Shown one piece after another: positions 1-5,688 of a stretch of 9,384 nucleotides of DNA. The stretch covers positions 1 to 9,384 of the forward strand of contig JBEIHF010000038.1 of assembly GCA_040381535.1 (NCBI GenBank), written 5' to 3'. The translations under genes were made by a program, and so were the position numbers. Below the pieces are notes generated by a model. The model was given only the letters and a program-made list of their open reading frames with translations, made no database searches and had not been told where the DNA came from. Every line of letters starts with the position of its first letter. The stretch's first letter is position 1. The stretch comes from Micavibrio_A sp040381535. GTDB taxonomy: Bacteria; Pseudomonadota; Alphaproteobacteria; Micavibrionales; Micavibrionaceae.

Positions 1-99
1 AAGCACATCTGCGGCCGATCTGGCCGTCACTTCCATCACAAAACACTCAATCAATCGACGACGCTGATTTATCGTTAAACGACAATGTCTTAAGCCCAT
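1..99 (-). CDS. IS1595-family transposase, N-terminal fragment (runs off window)
   Basis: The reading frame starts at an ATG (99-97) and is open for 33 codons to the window edge. Visible residues include LRHCRLTINQRRRLIECF and, further on, TARSAADVL. This matches the usual N-terminal pattern of IS1595/IS1016-type transposases: a basic start, then LIExFV, then TARxAA, the beginning of a short zinc-ribbon/HTH region that precedes the DDE catalytic domain. A modest AGG lies 9 bases before the ATG. The catalytic part is not in the window, so whether the transposase is intact is unknown. The family call rests on remembered family patterns over only 33 residues. Confidence 0.65.
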   Translation of the reverse strand, partial: MGLRHCRLTINQRRRLIECFVMEVTARSAADVL

Positions 100-137
100 A
101 AGCCATCCTAAATAATTTGATTATCTAGTACAGCCCC
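1..137 (-). mobile_element. Partial IS1595-family insertion sequence, one end
   Basis: The minus strand carries the start of a transposase ORF. About 38 bases outside its start codon is GGGGCTGTACTAGATAATC (minus strand, from 137 inward), which has the look of an IS1595/IS1016-group terminal inverted repeat. I place the element's end at 137. The next 8 bases, 138-145 (TAAAGTTA), would be the target duplication if this family's usual 8-bp duplication applies. The rest of the element and its other end are outside the window, so neither the inverted repeat nor the duplication can be confirmed here. Confidence 0.6.
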
Positions 138-376
138 TAAAGTTATTTGGGCATTTCCAGACAATCTTTTTGGGGATCGGGTGGGGAGCAGAATGGGGCG
201 TTATCTATCTAATTGTAATTAAACAATAAAATCAACATTGCTATAATCTTGTACGAGTATTTGTGCGACTGATTCGGGCATTTCTGCCATGTCCCGCAAG
301 GACTTATCTAAGAATGCCATCAAACTGGCTCAAAGACCATCCCCCTTAAGCGATCTGAAGCATCCCTTAATTTGCA
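138..376. other. Intergenic stretch between IS end and fic control region
   Basis: AT-rich DNA with no ORF I would defend apart from the doubtful small ORF starting at 289. The segment 160-205 has G-rich runs (GGGGATCGGGTGGGGAG) unlike its surroundings and may be the remnant of a gene cut by the insertion sequence. On the minus strand, one frame there reads a short open stretch ending in TAA, but nothing recognisable. I see no tRNA, CRISPR repeat or clear terminator. Confidence 0.5.
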
Positions 377-453
377 TGAGTTATAAAAACCTGTTCTATA
401 GCTCACTTTTTAATGGTATTATGAGTTATAAAAAGAGGCTATTTGGCTCATGA
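289..453 (+). CDS. Possible 54-aa leader ORF overlapping fic start (doubtful)
   Basis: An ORF runs from ATG 289 to TGA 451-453, and its stop overlaps the fic ATG (450-452) as ATGA. That arrangement often gives translational coupling. The predicted peptide starts MSRKDLSKNAIKLAQRPSPL and ends in two related segments, MSYKNLFYSS and MSYKKRLFGS, exactly 15 codons apart. No Shine-Dalgarno sequence precedes ATG 289, and I do not recognise the protein. The 45-bp repeat period fits the tandem dyads described for this region equally well, so the ORF may be fortuitous. Some Fic toxins have a small antitoxin encoded just upstream, but this Fic carries its own inhibitory motif, and the peptide shows no S/TxxxE(G/N) motif. 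Confidence 0.25.
   Translation: MSRKDLSKNAIKLAQRPSPLSDLKHPLICMSYKNLFYSSLFNGIMSYKKRLFGS
377..405. promoter_or_regulatory. Operator-like dyad 1 upstream of fic
   Basis: TGAGTTATA (377-385) and TATAGCTCA (397-405) form an inverted repeat matching at 8 of 9 positions around an 11-bp spacer. A second copy of the same design lies 45 bp downstream. Together they flank a possible -10 element, TATTAT (417-422), so a protein bound here could control fic transcription. The identity of the binder is inference; the C-terminal winged-helix-like region of Fic itself is one candidate. Confidence 0.5.
422..450. promoter_or_regulatory. Operator-like dyad 2 overlapping fic RBS and start
   Basis: TGAGTTATA (422-430), an 11-bp spacer and TTTGGCTCA (442-450) repeat the layout of the dyad at 377-405. 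The left half is identical, within a 14-bp direct repeat (376-389 and 421-434), and the right half matches the palindrome at 6 of 9 positions. It covers the Shine-Dalgarno AGAGG (434-438) and the first base of the fic ATG, so occupancy could block transcription initiation or elongation. Confidence 0.45.
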
Positions 454-1568
454 CGTGGAACTGGCAACACGAAGATTGGCCTAATTTTATCTATGATGCG
501 GCTGCGCTTTCAGAGTATGAGAGCCAGTTTCTGCAAAGGGCTGGTATCATGCACGGCAGCTTGAAGCATATTGCCGAGGATGAGAAGGAAACTCTTCGTA
601 TTCAGCTTATCAGCGAGGAGGCCTACAAGACCTCCGAGATTGAAGGTGAAATTCTTGATCGAGATTCTTTGCAATCTTCCATCCGAAAGCATTTCGGCCT
701 TAAGACTGATGGCCGCAAAATTCCTGCGGCGGAGCAAGGTATCGCTGAAATGCTGGTTGATCTCTACAAGACCTATGAAGAACCTTTGGGGCATGAAAGG
801 CTTTTTATCTGGCATGAAATGTTGACCAATGGCCGGCGTGATTTACAGGATATGGGGCGTTATCGTACCCATGCAGAACCCATGCAAATTGTCTCCGGCT
901 CTTTACATGAGCCGCAAGTTCATTTTGAAGCGCCGCCGTCCAAGAATGTTTCCAAAGAAATGGCGAGTTTTATTTCCTGGTTTAATCAGAGCGGCAAAAG
1001 CGATATGCCCATGCTGCTTCGTTCCGGCATTGCTCATATTTATTTTGAGAGCATCCACCCGTTTGAAGATGGGAACGGGAGGATAGGCCGTGCTATATCA
1101 GAAAAAGCGCTTTCGCAGGGGCTTAAGCGTCCCACGCTCATAGCGCTGGCGCAAGCGATTGAGCGCTCAAGAAAAGCCTATTACGCGGCCTTGCAGATCG
1201 GAAATAGAGGGCTCGATATTCAAGATTGGCTCGAATACTTCTGCCGGACTGTTTTAGAGGCGCAGGATTTCACCCAAAGCATGATCGACTTCCTGATTGA
1301 GAAGAGTAAATTCTATGACCGCTTTGAAGGCAAACTAAACGAGCGGCAAGCCAAAGTCATTGCCCGTATGTTTGCAGAAGGAATTGATGGCTTCAAAGGC
1401 GGCCTGAACGCCGAGAATTATATTTCAATCTCAGGCGCGGCCAGAGCCACCGCCACAAGGGATTTGCAAGCACTTATTGAGGTGGGCGCTCTCAAGAAAT
1501 CCGGCGAACGCAAATACACCCGGTATTATTTGAGCATCAAGCATGAGAGCGTAAAGATCAAAAAATAA
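450..1568 (+). CDS. fic: Fic family protein, class II, with C-terminal winged-helix-like region
   Basis: 372 aa, a likely Fic-domain enzyme that transfers AMP (or another nucleotide-derived group) from a nucleotide to a hydroxyl side chain of target proteins in the cytoplasm. The N-terminus (about 1-85) resembles the DUF4172/Fic_N domain. It contains TSEIEG at 61-66, which fits the inhibitory-helix motif (S/T)xxxE(G/N), with E65 expected to clash with ATP gamma-phosphate; this makes it class II and self-inhibited. The catalytic motif HPFEDGNGR is intact at 203-211 (catalytic H203), followed by IGRAIS. Residues about 295-362 look like a winged helix: ISISGAARATATRDLQALIEVGAL, then a KYTRYYL wing. 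AGAGG lies 11 bases upstream of the ATG. The gene stands alone between an insertion sequence and a tRNA-Thr, which suggests accessory DNA. The target protein cannot be predicted. Confidence 0.93.
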   Translation: MTWNWQHEDWPNFIYDAAALSEYESQFLQRAGIMHGSLKHIAEDEKETLRIQLISEEAYKTSEIEGEILDRDSLQSSIRKHFGLKTDGRKIPAAEQGIAEMLVDLYKTYEEPLGHERLFIWHEMLTNGRRDLQDMGRYRTHAEPMQIVSGSLHEPQVHFEAPPSKNVSKEMASFISWFNQSGKSDMPMLLRSGIAHIYFESIHPFEDGNGRIGRAISEKALSQGLKRPTLIALAQAIERSRKAYYAALQIGNRGLDIQDWLEYFCRTVLEAQDFTQSMIDFLIEKSKFYDRFEGKLNERQAKVIARMFAEGIDGFKGGLNAENYISISGAARATATRDLQALIEVGALKKSGERKYTRYYLSIKHESVKIKK

Positions 1569-1786
1569 AAAAATGAATTTGTATATGACCCATATGCTAT
1601 AAATATCACTCCAGAACTGGACTCATTTATAGGGGGTTGACCATACCCTAGGGCACGAAGCGTGAAGTCATTCCTGCGGAAAAAACAAGCGCCATAGGAT
1701 TAACGGATTTGCGTTTAATTATAACGGGTATTTCATTCCGGATAAGTTGTTGGGCTTCTGCGATAGCACAAAAATGCGAAGAATCA

Positions 1787-1861
<75 letters not shown>

Positions 1862-1873
1862 CAAAGTGCGGCG

Positions 1874-1902
1874 AAAGTACAATAAAAATTTCCCCCTGTC
1901 AT
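1874..1902 (-). promoter_or_regulatory. Putative tRNA-Thr promoter
   Basis: On the minus strand, ATGACA (1902-1897; 5 of 6 to the -35 consensus) is 17 bases from TACTTT (1879-1874; a weak -10), followed by the GC-rich CGCCGC and the tRNA 12 bases further on. A GC-rich discriminator is common in stable-RNA promoters. The -10 match is poor, so this is a tentative call. Confidence 0.35.
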
Positions 1903-1918
1903 CCCCCGAATTCGTATG

Positions 1919-1947
1919 AAAAAACAGGGCCGTAATGGCCCTGTTTT
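1919..1947 (-). terminator. Intrinsic terminator of the outer-membrane protein gene
   Basis: A perfect 11-bp inverted repeat, AAAACAGGGCC (1921-1931) and GGCCCTGTTTT (1937-1947), has a 5-base loop. On the minus strand it is followed by a run of six T (1924-1919), 17 bases after the stop codon of the beta-barrel gene. On the plus strand there are only four T after the stem, so it should work mainly for the minus strand. Confidence 0.9.
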
Positions 1948-1964
1948 GATGAATTCCAGTGGTT

Positions 1965-2608
1965 TTAGAAGTGGTAGGCAACCCCCAAACGCAGATCGTC
2001 TTCATCGGGATCGACACCATTTTCTTCACCGTAGAAGGTGTGCGAGTAGTCCAGTCTTATGCCAAAATCCTGATACGCAATGAGTTCGGTGCCGACACCA
2101 AGTTCGAAACCGTGATAGGTTTCATCACCTGAAAGTCCAACCGCGGTGGCTTCGTATTCCGCTTGGCGGTAACCGACAATTCCGTAAGGCTTGATACCGA
2201 GGGGCATGTAATTGTCAACGAAGGACAGACCCGGACGGAAGCTTACGCCCCATTCATGGTCTTTTTCCGCAGATACACCAACACCCGCTATCGTGTTATC
2301 GTCATCAGCATCCGACCACGCATAGTGAAATTCGATAGCGCCGTTGATACCCATACCGATGGTACGGTCCAACATTGCATCCAATTGATAGCCCGCGAAC
2401 AGACCGTAATCACCGCCGTTGATATCAAAATCCGTGCCGATGTCGGTTTCCGCATCCGTCCAGCCGAAACCGGCAAAGCCGCCGACATAAACGCCTGACA
2501 AAGGCGAAGGCTGAGCTTTAACATAGGGCTCTTGGGATTGGGCGAAGGAAGGCGCAGCAAACGTCAGAAAGGCCGCCGTAGCGAGTAAAAGCGTGTTGTT
2601 TTGAACAT
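1965..2608 (-). CDS. Small outer-membrane beta-barrel protein; start and body out of frame by one base
   Basis: The body from 2501 down encodes 178 residues of alternating aromatic/polar strands (GVYVGGFAGFGWTD, GDYGLFAGYQLDAM, then several Tyr/Gly-rich strands) and ends in AYHF with a terminal Phe, the usual outer-membrane assembly signal. It resembles the OMP_b-brl/opacity-porin class of about 8 strands. Upstream in the same frame the sequence reads NNTLLLATAAFLTFAAPSFA then QSQEP, a textbook signal peptide, but that frame has no ATG, GTG or TTG before a TGA. The only well-placed ATG (2608-2606, with GGAG 7 bases before it) is one base out and gives a 14-codon product. One extra A in the A4 tract (2602-2599) would join them into a 214-aa protein. 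This may be a sequencing error, a recent mutation or slippage-controlled expression. Confidence 0.8.
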
Positions 2609-2617
2609 AGAAAATCT

Positions 2618-2661
2618 CCGTTGAATGGGGTGCAGGCTTTGGGAACGCCCTATTTCAACGG
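2618..2661 (-). promoter_or_regulatory. 5' leader stem-loop pairing the Shine-Dalgarno of the beta-barrel gene
   Basis: On the minus strand, CCGTTGAA (2661-2654) is a perfect 8-bp inverted repeat of TTCAACGG (2625-2618). The final GG of the second arm is the beginning of the GGAG ribosome-binding site. GGG (in ATAGGG) can pair with CCC (in CACCCC) inside the loop and extend the stem. A leader folded this way would hide the ribosome-binding site until opened by temperature, a small RNA, a protein or ribosome traffic. Function is inferred from position only. Confidence 0.45.
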
Positions 2662-2697
2662 CATGGGGACTGAATGGTTCCGCCCAGCCTAAATTCC

Positions 2698-2726
2698 TTT
2701 GCAGACTGTGACAATTTGGCTATAGT
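2698..2726 (+). promoter_or_regulatory. Putative promoter for the small ORF-dcd-murA run
   Basis: TTTGCA (2698-2703) and TATAGT (2721-2726) are 17 bases apart, about 28 bases before the ATG at 2754. The -10 matches the consensus at 5 of 6 positions, the -35 at 4 of 6. It is the best sigma-70-like site I see on the plus strand between the two divergent genes. Confidence 0.4.
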
Positions 2727-2753
2727 CCGCTGGTTTTCGGAAAATGGTGAACC

Positions 2754-2915
2754 ATGAGCAACAATATAACGGAAAATGGCCGTAAAGCCGCCGCTTTAAA
2801 GGGGGAAAAACGTGCCGCCGCCCTTCGCGAAAACCTAAAAAGACGTAAGATTAGCGAAGCAGCCAGAACCACCGAAAAAGAGGGAAACGATGCCAAATCT
2901 CAAGACCGCGAATGA
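2754..2915 (+). CDS. Small basic hypothetical protein (53 aa) overlapping dcd
   Basis: The ORF runs from ATG 2754 to TGA 2913-2915 and overlaps dcd by 26 bases. The peptide begins MSNNITENGRKAAALKGEKR and continues with AAALRENLKRRKISEAAR, giving an Ala/Lys/Arg-rich, probably helical protein with no membrane segment. Alphaproteobacteria commonly carry small proteins with an ALRxNLKRRK-like core, often beside housekeeping genes, and this fits that pattern. No function is known to me. GGTGA just before the ATG is a weak ribosome-binding site. It is likely co-transcribed with dcd and murA. Confidence 0.7.
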   Translation: MSNNITENGRKAAALKGEKRAAALRENLKRRKISEAARTTEKEGNDAKSQDRE

Positions 2916-3525
2916 TGACGAAGCTGCGGCCGCGCTTGCCGCGAATTCCCTGCCCGGCATTCTGGCGGACCACCAGATCAGAGAGCTTTCCCAAAAGCAG
3001 GAAATGATTTCCCCGTTCGTAGAAAAACAAAACCACAGCGGCGTAATTTCGTATGGCCTGTCTTCGTACGGTTATGACGCGCGCTGCTCGAACGAATTCA
3101 AAATATTTACGAACGTGGACAACGCCATCGTCGACCCGAAAGCCTTCAGCGAAAAAAGCTTCGTCGACCGCACATCCGATGTTTGCATCATCCCGCCCAA
3201 TTCCTTCGTACTAACGCGCTCTGTTGAATATTTTAAAATTCCCAAAGACGTGCTCGTGATCTGCCTAGGCAAATCCACCTATGCGCGCTGCGGTTTGATC
3301 GTCAATGTCACGCCGCTGGAACCCGGTTGGGAAGGCCATGTGACGTTGGAGATTTCGAATTCCACGCCGCTACCCGCAAAAGTTTACGCCAATGAAGGCG
3401 TAGCGCAGTTCCTGTTCTTCAAAGGCTCCAGCCCCTGCGAAGTCTCCTACGCCGACCGCGCAGGCAAATATATGGGGCAAAAAGGCGTAACCTTGCCAAG
3501 AATGAAAGACGATGGCCGAAAATAA
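2890..3525 (+). CDS. dcd: dCTP deaminase
   Basis: 211 aa; converts dCTP to dUTP and ammonia, feeding dUMP and so thymidylate synthesis, in the cytoplasm as a homotrimer. The alphaproteobacterial-type core is plain: ISYGLSSYGYDAR (53-65), VDPKAF, FVDRTSDVCIIPPNSFVLTR, CLGKSTYARCG (125-135) and EPGWEGHVTLEISNSTPLPA, with the expected catalytic Glu at 154, then YADRAGKYMGQKGVTLPR near the end. The ATG at 2890 is supported by GAGGGA a few bases upstream. The first 20 or so residues (Ala-rich) are extra compared with typical homologues, which start nearer the QIRELSQ segment. The gene overlaps the small ORF before it and murA after it, so an operon with translational coupling is likely. Confidence 0.95.
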   Translation: MPNLKTANDDEAAAALAANSLPGILADHQIRELSQKQEMISPFVEKQNHSGVISYGLSSYGYDARCSNEFKIFTNVDNAIVDPKAFSEKSFVDRTSDVCIIPPNSFVLTRSVEYFKIPKDVLVICLGKSTYARCGLIVNVTPLEPGWEGHVTLEISNSTPLPAKVYANEGVAQFLFFKGSSPCEVSYADRAGKYMGQKGVTLPRMKDDGRK

Positions 3526-4888
3526 AAAAACAGCGAGCGAAGCGCCCGCCAACGACCCTGCCGAAATCGCCAGCGAAGGCGCGGGGCAGGTTGTCGAAAT
3601 CATCAAGAGCGAAGTGAAAGCTTCGAATCTTGAAAAACTCATCGTGCGCGGCGGCAACCGTTTAAAAGGCGAAATCAAAATTAGCGGCGCGAAGAACGCG
3701 GCCCTCAAACATATGTGCGCGGCGCTCCTCACTGACCAACCCGTGCAATTCAACAACATGCCCGTCACATTGGGCGATATGCGCACAATGGCGGAGCTTC
3801 TCGATTATCTCGGCATGATCGTGGCATTGCGCTCCGATGGCGTGGCCTTCCTCAAAACACCCAAAATCAAAACCCATGTCGCGCCGTATGATCTTGTGCG
3901 CAAGATGCGCGCTTCGGTCCTCACGCTAGGGCCATTGCTCGCACGCGAAGGGCAAGCGGATATCTCGATGCCCGGCGGATGCGCCATCGGCACGAGACCT
4001 ATAGACCTGCACCTCGAAGGCTTCAAAGCAATGGGTGCTAATATCGAACTCGAGGGAGGCTATGTGAAAGCACGCGCGCCTAAAGGTTTGAAGGGCGCAC
4101 ACATCACCTTCCCGTTCGTGTCCGTCGGTGCCACGGAAAACATCATGATGGCGGCGACATTGGCCAAAGGCATTACGGTTCTGAGCAACGCCGCGCGCGA
4201 ACCTGAAATTATCGACCAAGGCAACGCGCTCATTTCAATGGGCGCAAAGATCGAAGGCCTCGGCACACCCGAAATCCGTATCGAAGGCGTTTCATCGCTG
4301 AGCGGAACGACGCATTCTTGCCTACCCGACCGCATCGAAACAGGCACGTATTTGTGCGCAGTCGGCTTGACGGGCGGCGAAGTGCGTCTGAAAAACACGC
4401 GCACCGATTTCCTCTCCGCCCTCATCGGCCCTCTGGTCAATGCAGGCATGGAGATAAAACAAGACGGCAATGATGTCTATGTTCACCGCAACGGCAATCA
4501 TCTTAAGGGGATCGATATCATGACGGAACCGTATCCCGGTTTCGCTACAGACCTTCAGGCGCAATTCATGGCAATGATGACGATGTGCAAAGGCGCAGGC
4601 ATGATCACCGAAACCGTCTTTGAAAACAGATTCATGCATGTGCCCGAACTATGCCGTATGGGCGCAGATATAACAATCCAAGGCAACTCTGCCATTGTGC
4701 GCGGCGTTGAAAAATTGAAAGGCGCGGAAGTGATGGCGACGGACCTTCGCGCTTCTGTTGCGCTTGTCCTCGCTGGCCTTGTCGCCGAAGGCGAGACTGT
4801 CGTGAACCGAATCTATCATCTCGATCGTGGTTATGAAAACATCGTGGAAAAACTTACCGGCGTAGGAGCTGATATCGAAAGAGTATAA
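3512..4888 (+). CDS. murA: UDP-N-acetylglucosamine 1-carboxyvinyltransferase
   Basis: 458 aa; transfers enolpyruvate from phosphoenolpyruvate to UDP-GlcNAc, the first committed step of peptidoglycan synthesis, in the cytoplasm. Family landmarks are present: GAKNAAL (59-65; the Lys/Asn pair that binds substrate), GGCAIGTRPIDLHLEG with the catalytic Cys at 157, YPGFATDLQAQF with the general-base Asp at 347, and DLRASVALVLAG with Arg 413. The Cys (rather than Asp) predicts a fosfomycin-sensitive enzyme. The usual family start corresponds to LEKLIVRGG at about residue 40, so the first 38 residues, acidic and Ala-rich, are an extension. A GTG at 3614 (residue 35) would give a conventional start, but its ribosome-binding site is weak. 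The start overlaps the end of dcd by 14 bases. Confidence 0.96.
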   Translation: MAENKKTASEAPANDPAEIASEGAGQVVEIIKSEVKASNLEKLIVRGGNRLKGEIKISGAKNAALKHMCAALLTDQPVQFNNMPVTLGDMRTMAELLDYLGMIVALRSDGVAFLKTPKIKTHVAPYDLVRKMRASVLTLGPLLAREGQADISMPGGCAIGTRPIDLHLEGFKAMGANIELEGGYVKARAPKGLKGAHITFPFVSVGATENIMMAATLAKGITVLSNAAREPEIIDQGNALISMGAKIEGLGTPEIRIEGVSSLSGTTHSCLPDRIETGTYLCAVGLTGGEVRLKNTRTDFLSALIGPLVNAGMEIKQDGNDVYVHRNGNHLKGIDIMTEPYPGFATDLQAQFMAMMTMCKGAGMITETVFENRFMHVPELCRMGADITIQGNSAIVRGVEKLKGAEVMATDLRASVALVLAGLVAEGETVVNRIYHLDRGYENIVEKLTGVGADIERV

Positions 4889-4909
4889 AAATTTTGGGTT
4901 TCGAAGAGT

Positions 4910-5623
4910 ATGACTGCAGACGTTATAGACCTTAGCGAATTCAATCTGGATTCCCTATACAACGCATTCAATATCGGACGCGAAAATGCGGCCGCAAGAA
5001 TCGTTGTGTCACAAATTTACCGTGAATCCCTTAGCAAGCAGAATGCAGGTACAGCGCAAGAGCGCAGACAAGCCGCGTTGCAGAACACGGAAAAACGCAT
5101 CAACTGGAATTACCCCGTATTCAACACATTCTACGAAGATTTCACACGAACCCGTCCCGACCTGAATATAAACGCACTGCGGATTGCCGTCATGCTCGAT
5201 GGATGCGGAAGAAATAAAAGTACATTCCTTCCCGAAGATATAAGGCAAGACGTGATGGATATTCTGGAAGAAGCCGAAGGTGTGTACGCAAGAGGTCCTT
5301 CGGAATTGGGATATAGGCGCGAAGAAACCGCACTTTTAGTCCATGCAAGAATGATGGCGGAACTCAATGACGGCGAGCAGGTTCTGGTGAATCAGGATGC
5401 CGATGATTTGTGCTATCTTGTGGGAACGTCGCTATATGCGTTCAAAAAAATCGTCAAACCGGAAATGAAGATTGGTTCTGTTATATTCGATCGCATCGAC
5501 AAGATGGAAGACACGGGCGTCGCCATTTTAAAAGACCATCCTGACGTTCCTAAAATAATCATCTGCCCTCTGATGCTGGTCCCGCCGTCCAATTCCAAAC
5601 CGGAACTCGCGCCATCTCCATAA
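4910..5623 (+). CDS. Hypothetical protein, 237 aa, not recognised
   Basis: I do not recognise this protein. It is soluble-looking, with no signal peptide or membrane segment. It starts MTADVIDLSEFNLDSLYNAF; the middle has mostly helical character (residues about 84-155: NINALRIAVMLDG, LPEDIRQDVMDILEEAEGV, REETALLVHARMMAEL) and a YGxR-like LGYRREE. A more hydrophobic part follows (167-224) with LCYLVGTSLYAFKK and VPKIIICPLMLV, then a Pro/Ser-rich tail (PPSNSKPELAPSP). GAAGAG sits just before the ATG, and the gene starts 21 bases after murA, so it is probably in the same transcript. In other Alphaproteobacteria this slot often holds a DUF2948 gene; I see no resemblance. Base composition appears slightly more AT-rich than in murA. 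Confidence 0.8.
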   Translation: MTADVIDLSEFNLDSLYNAFNIGRENAAARIVVSQIYRESLSKQNAGTAQERRQAALQNTEKRINWNYPVFNTFYEDFTRTRPDLNINALRIAVMLDGCGRNKSTFLPEDIRQDVMDILEEAEGVYARGPSELGYRREETALLVHARMMAELNDGEQVLVNQDADDLCYLVGTSLYAFKKIVKPEMKIGSVIFDRIDKMEDTGVAILKDHPDVPKIIICPLMLVPPSNSKPELAPSP

Positions 5624-5674
5624 TTCACCGTGCTGAACCCTTTCAATTTTCTGGATTTTCCGCACCTCCCCTGC

Positions 5675-5688
5675 TAATAACTATCCCC
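5675..5688 (+). promoter_or_regulatory. hisG start region without Shine-Dalgarno; possible leaderless -10
   Basis: The bases before the hisG ATG read CTGCTAATAACTATCCCC and contain no purine-rich Shine-Dalgarno sequence. TAATAA (5675-5680) ends 8 bases before the ATG and could be a -10 element for a leaderless transcript starting at or near the start codon. No good -35 is visible. The alternative is translation by read-through from the upstream gene, 65 bases away. Confidence 0.25.

Noticed and set aside
376..434. CRISPR-like repeat pair
   Set aside because: Only two 14-bp copies exist, with no further units or cas genes; operator-like dyads explain them better.
289..453. Upstream ORF as a class I Fic antitoxin
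   Set aside because: The Fic protein carries its own TSEIEG inhibitory motif (class II), and the small peptide has no S/TxxxE(G/N) motif.
2163..2498. 111-aa open frame on the plus strand
   Set aside because: It is antisense to the beta-barrel gene, whose strand pattern and terminal Phe are convincing; it has no ribosome-binding site.
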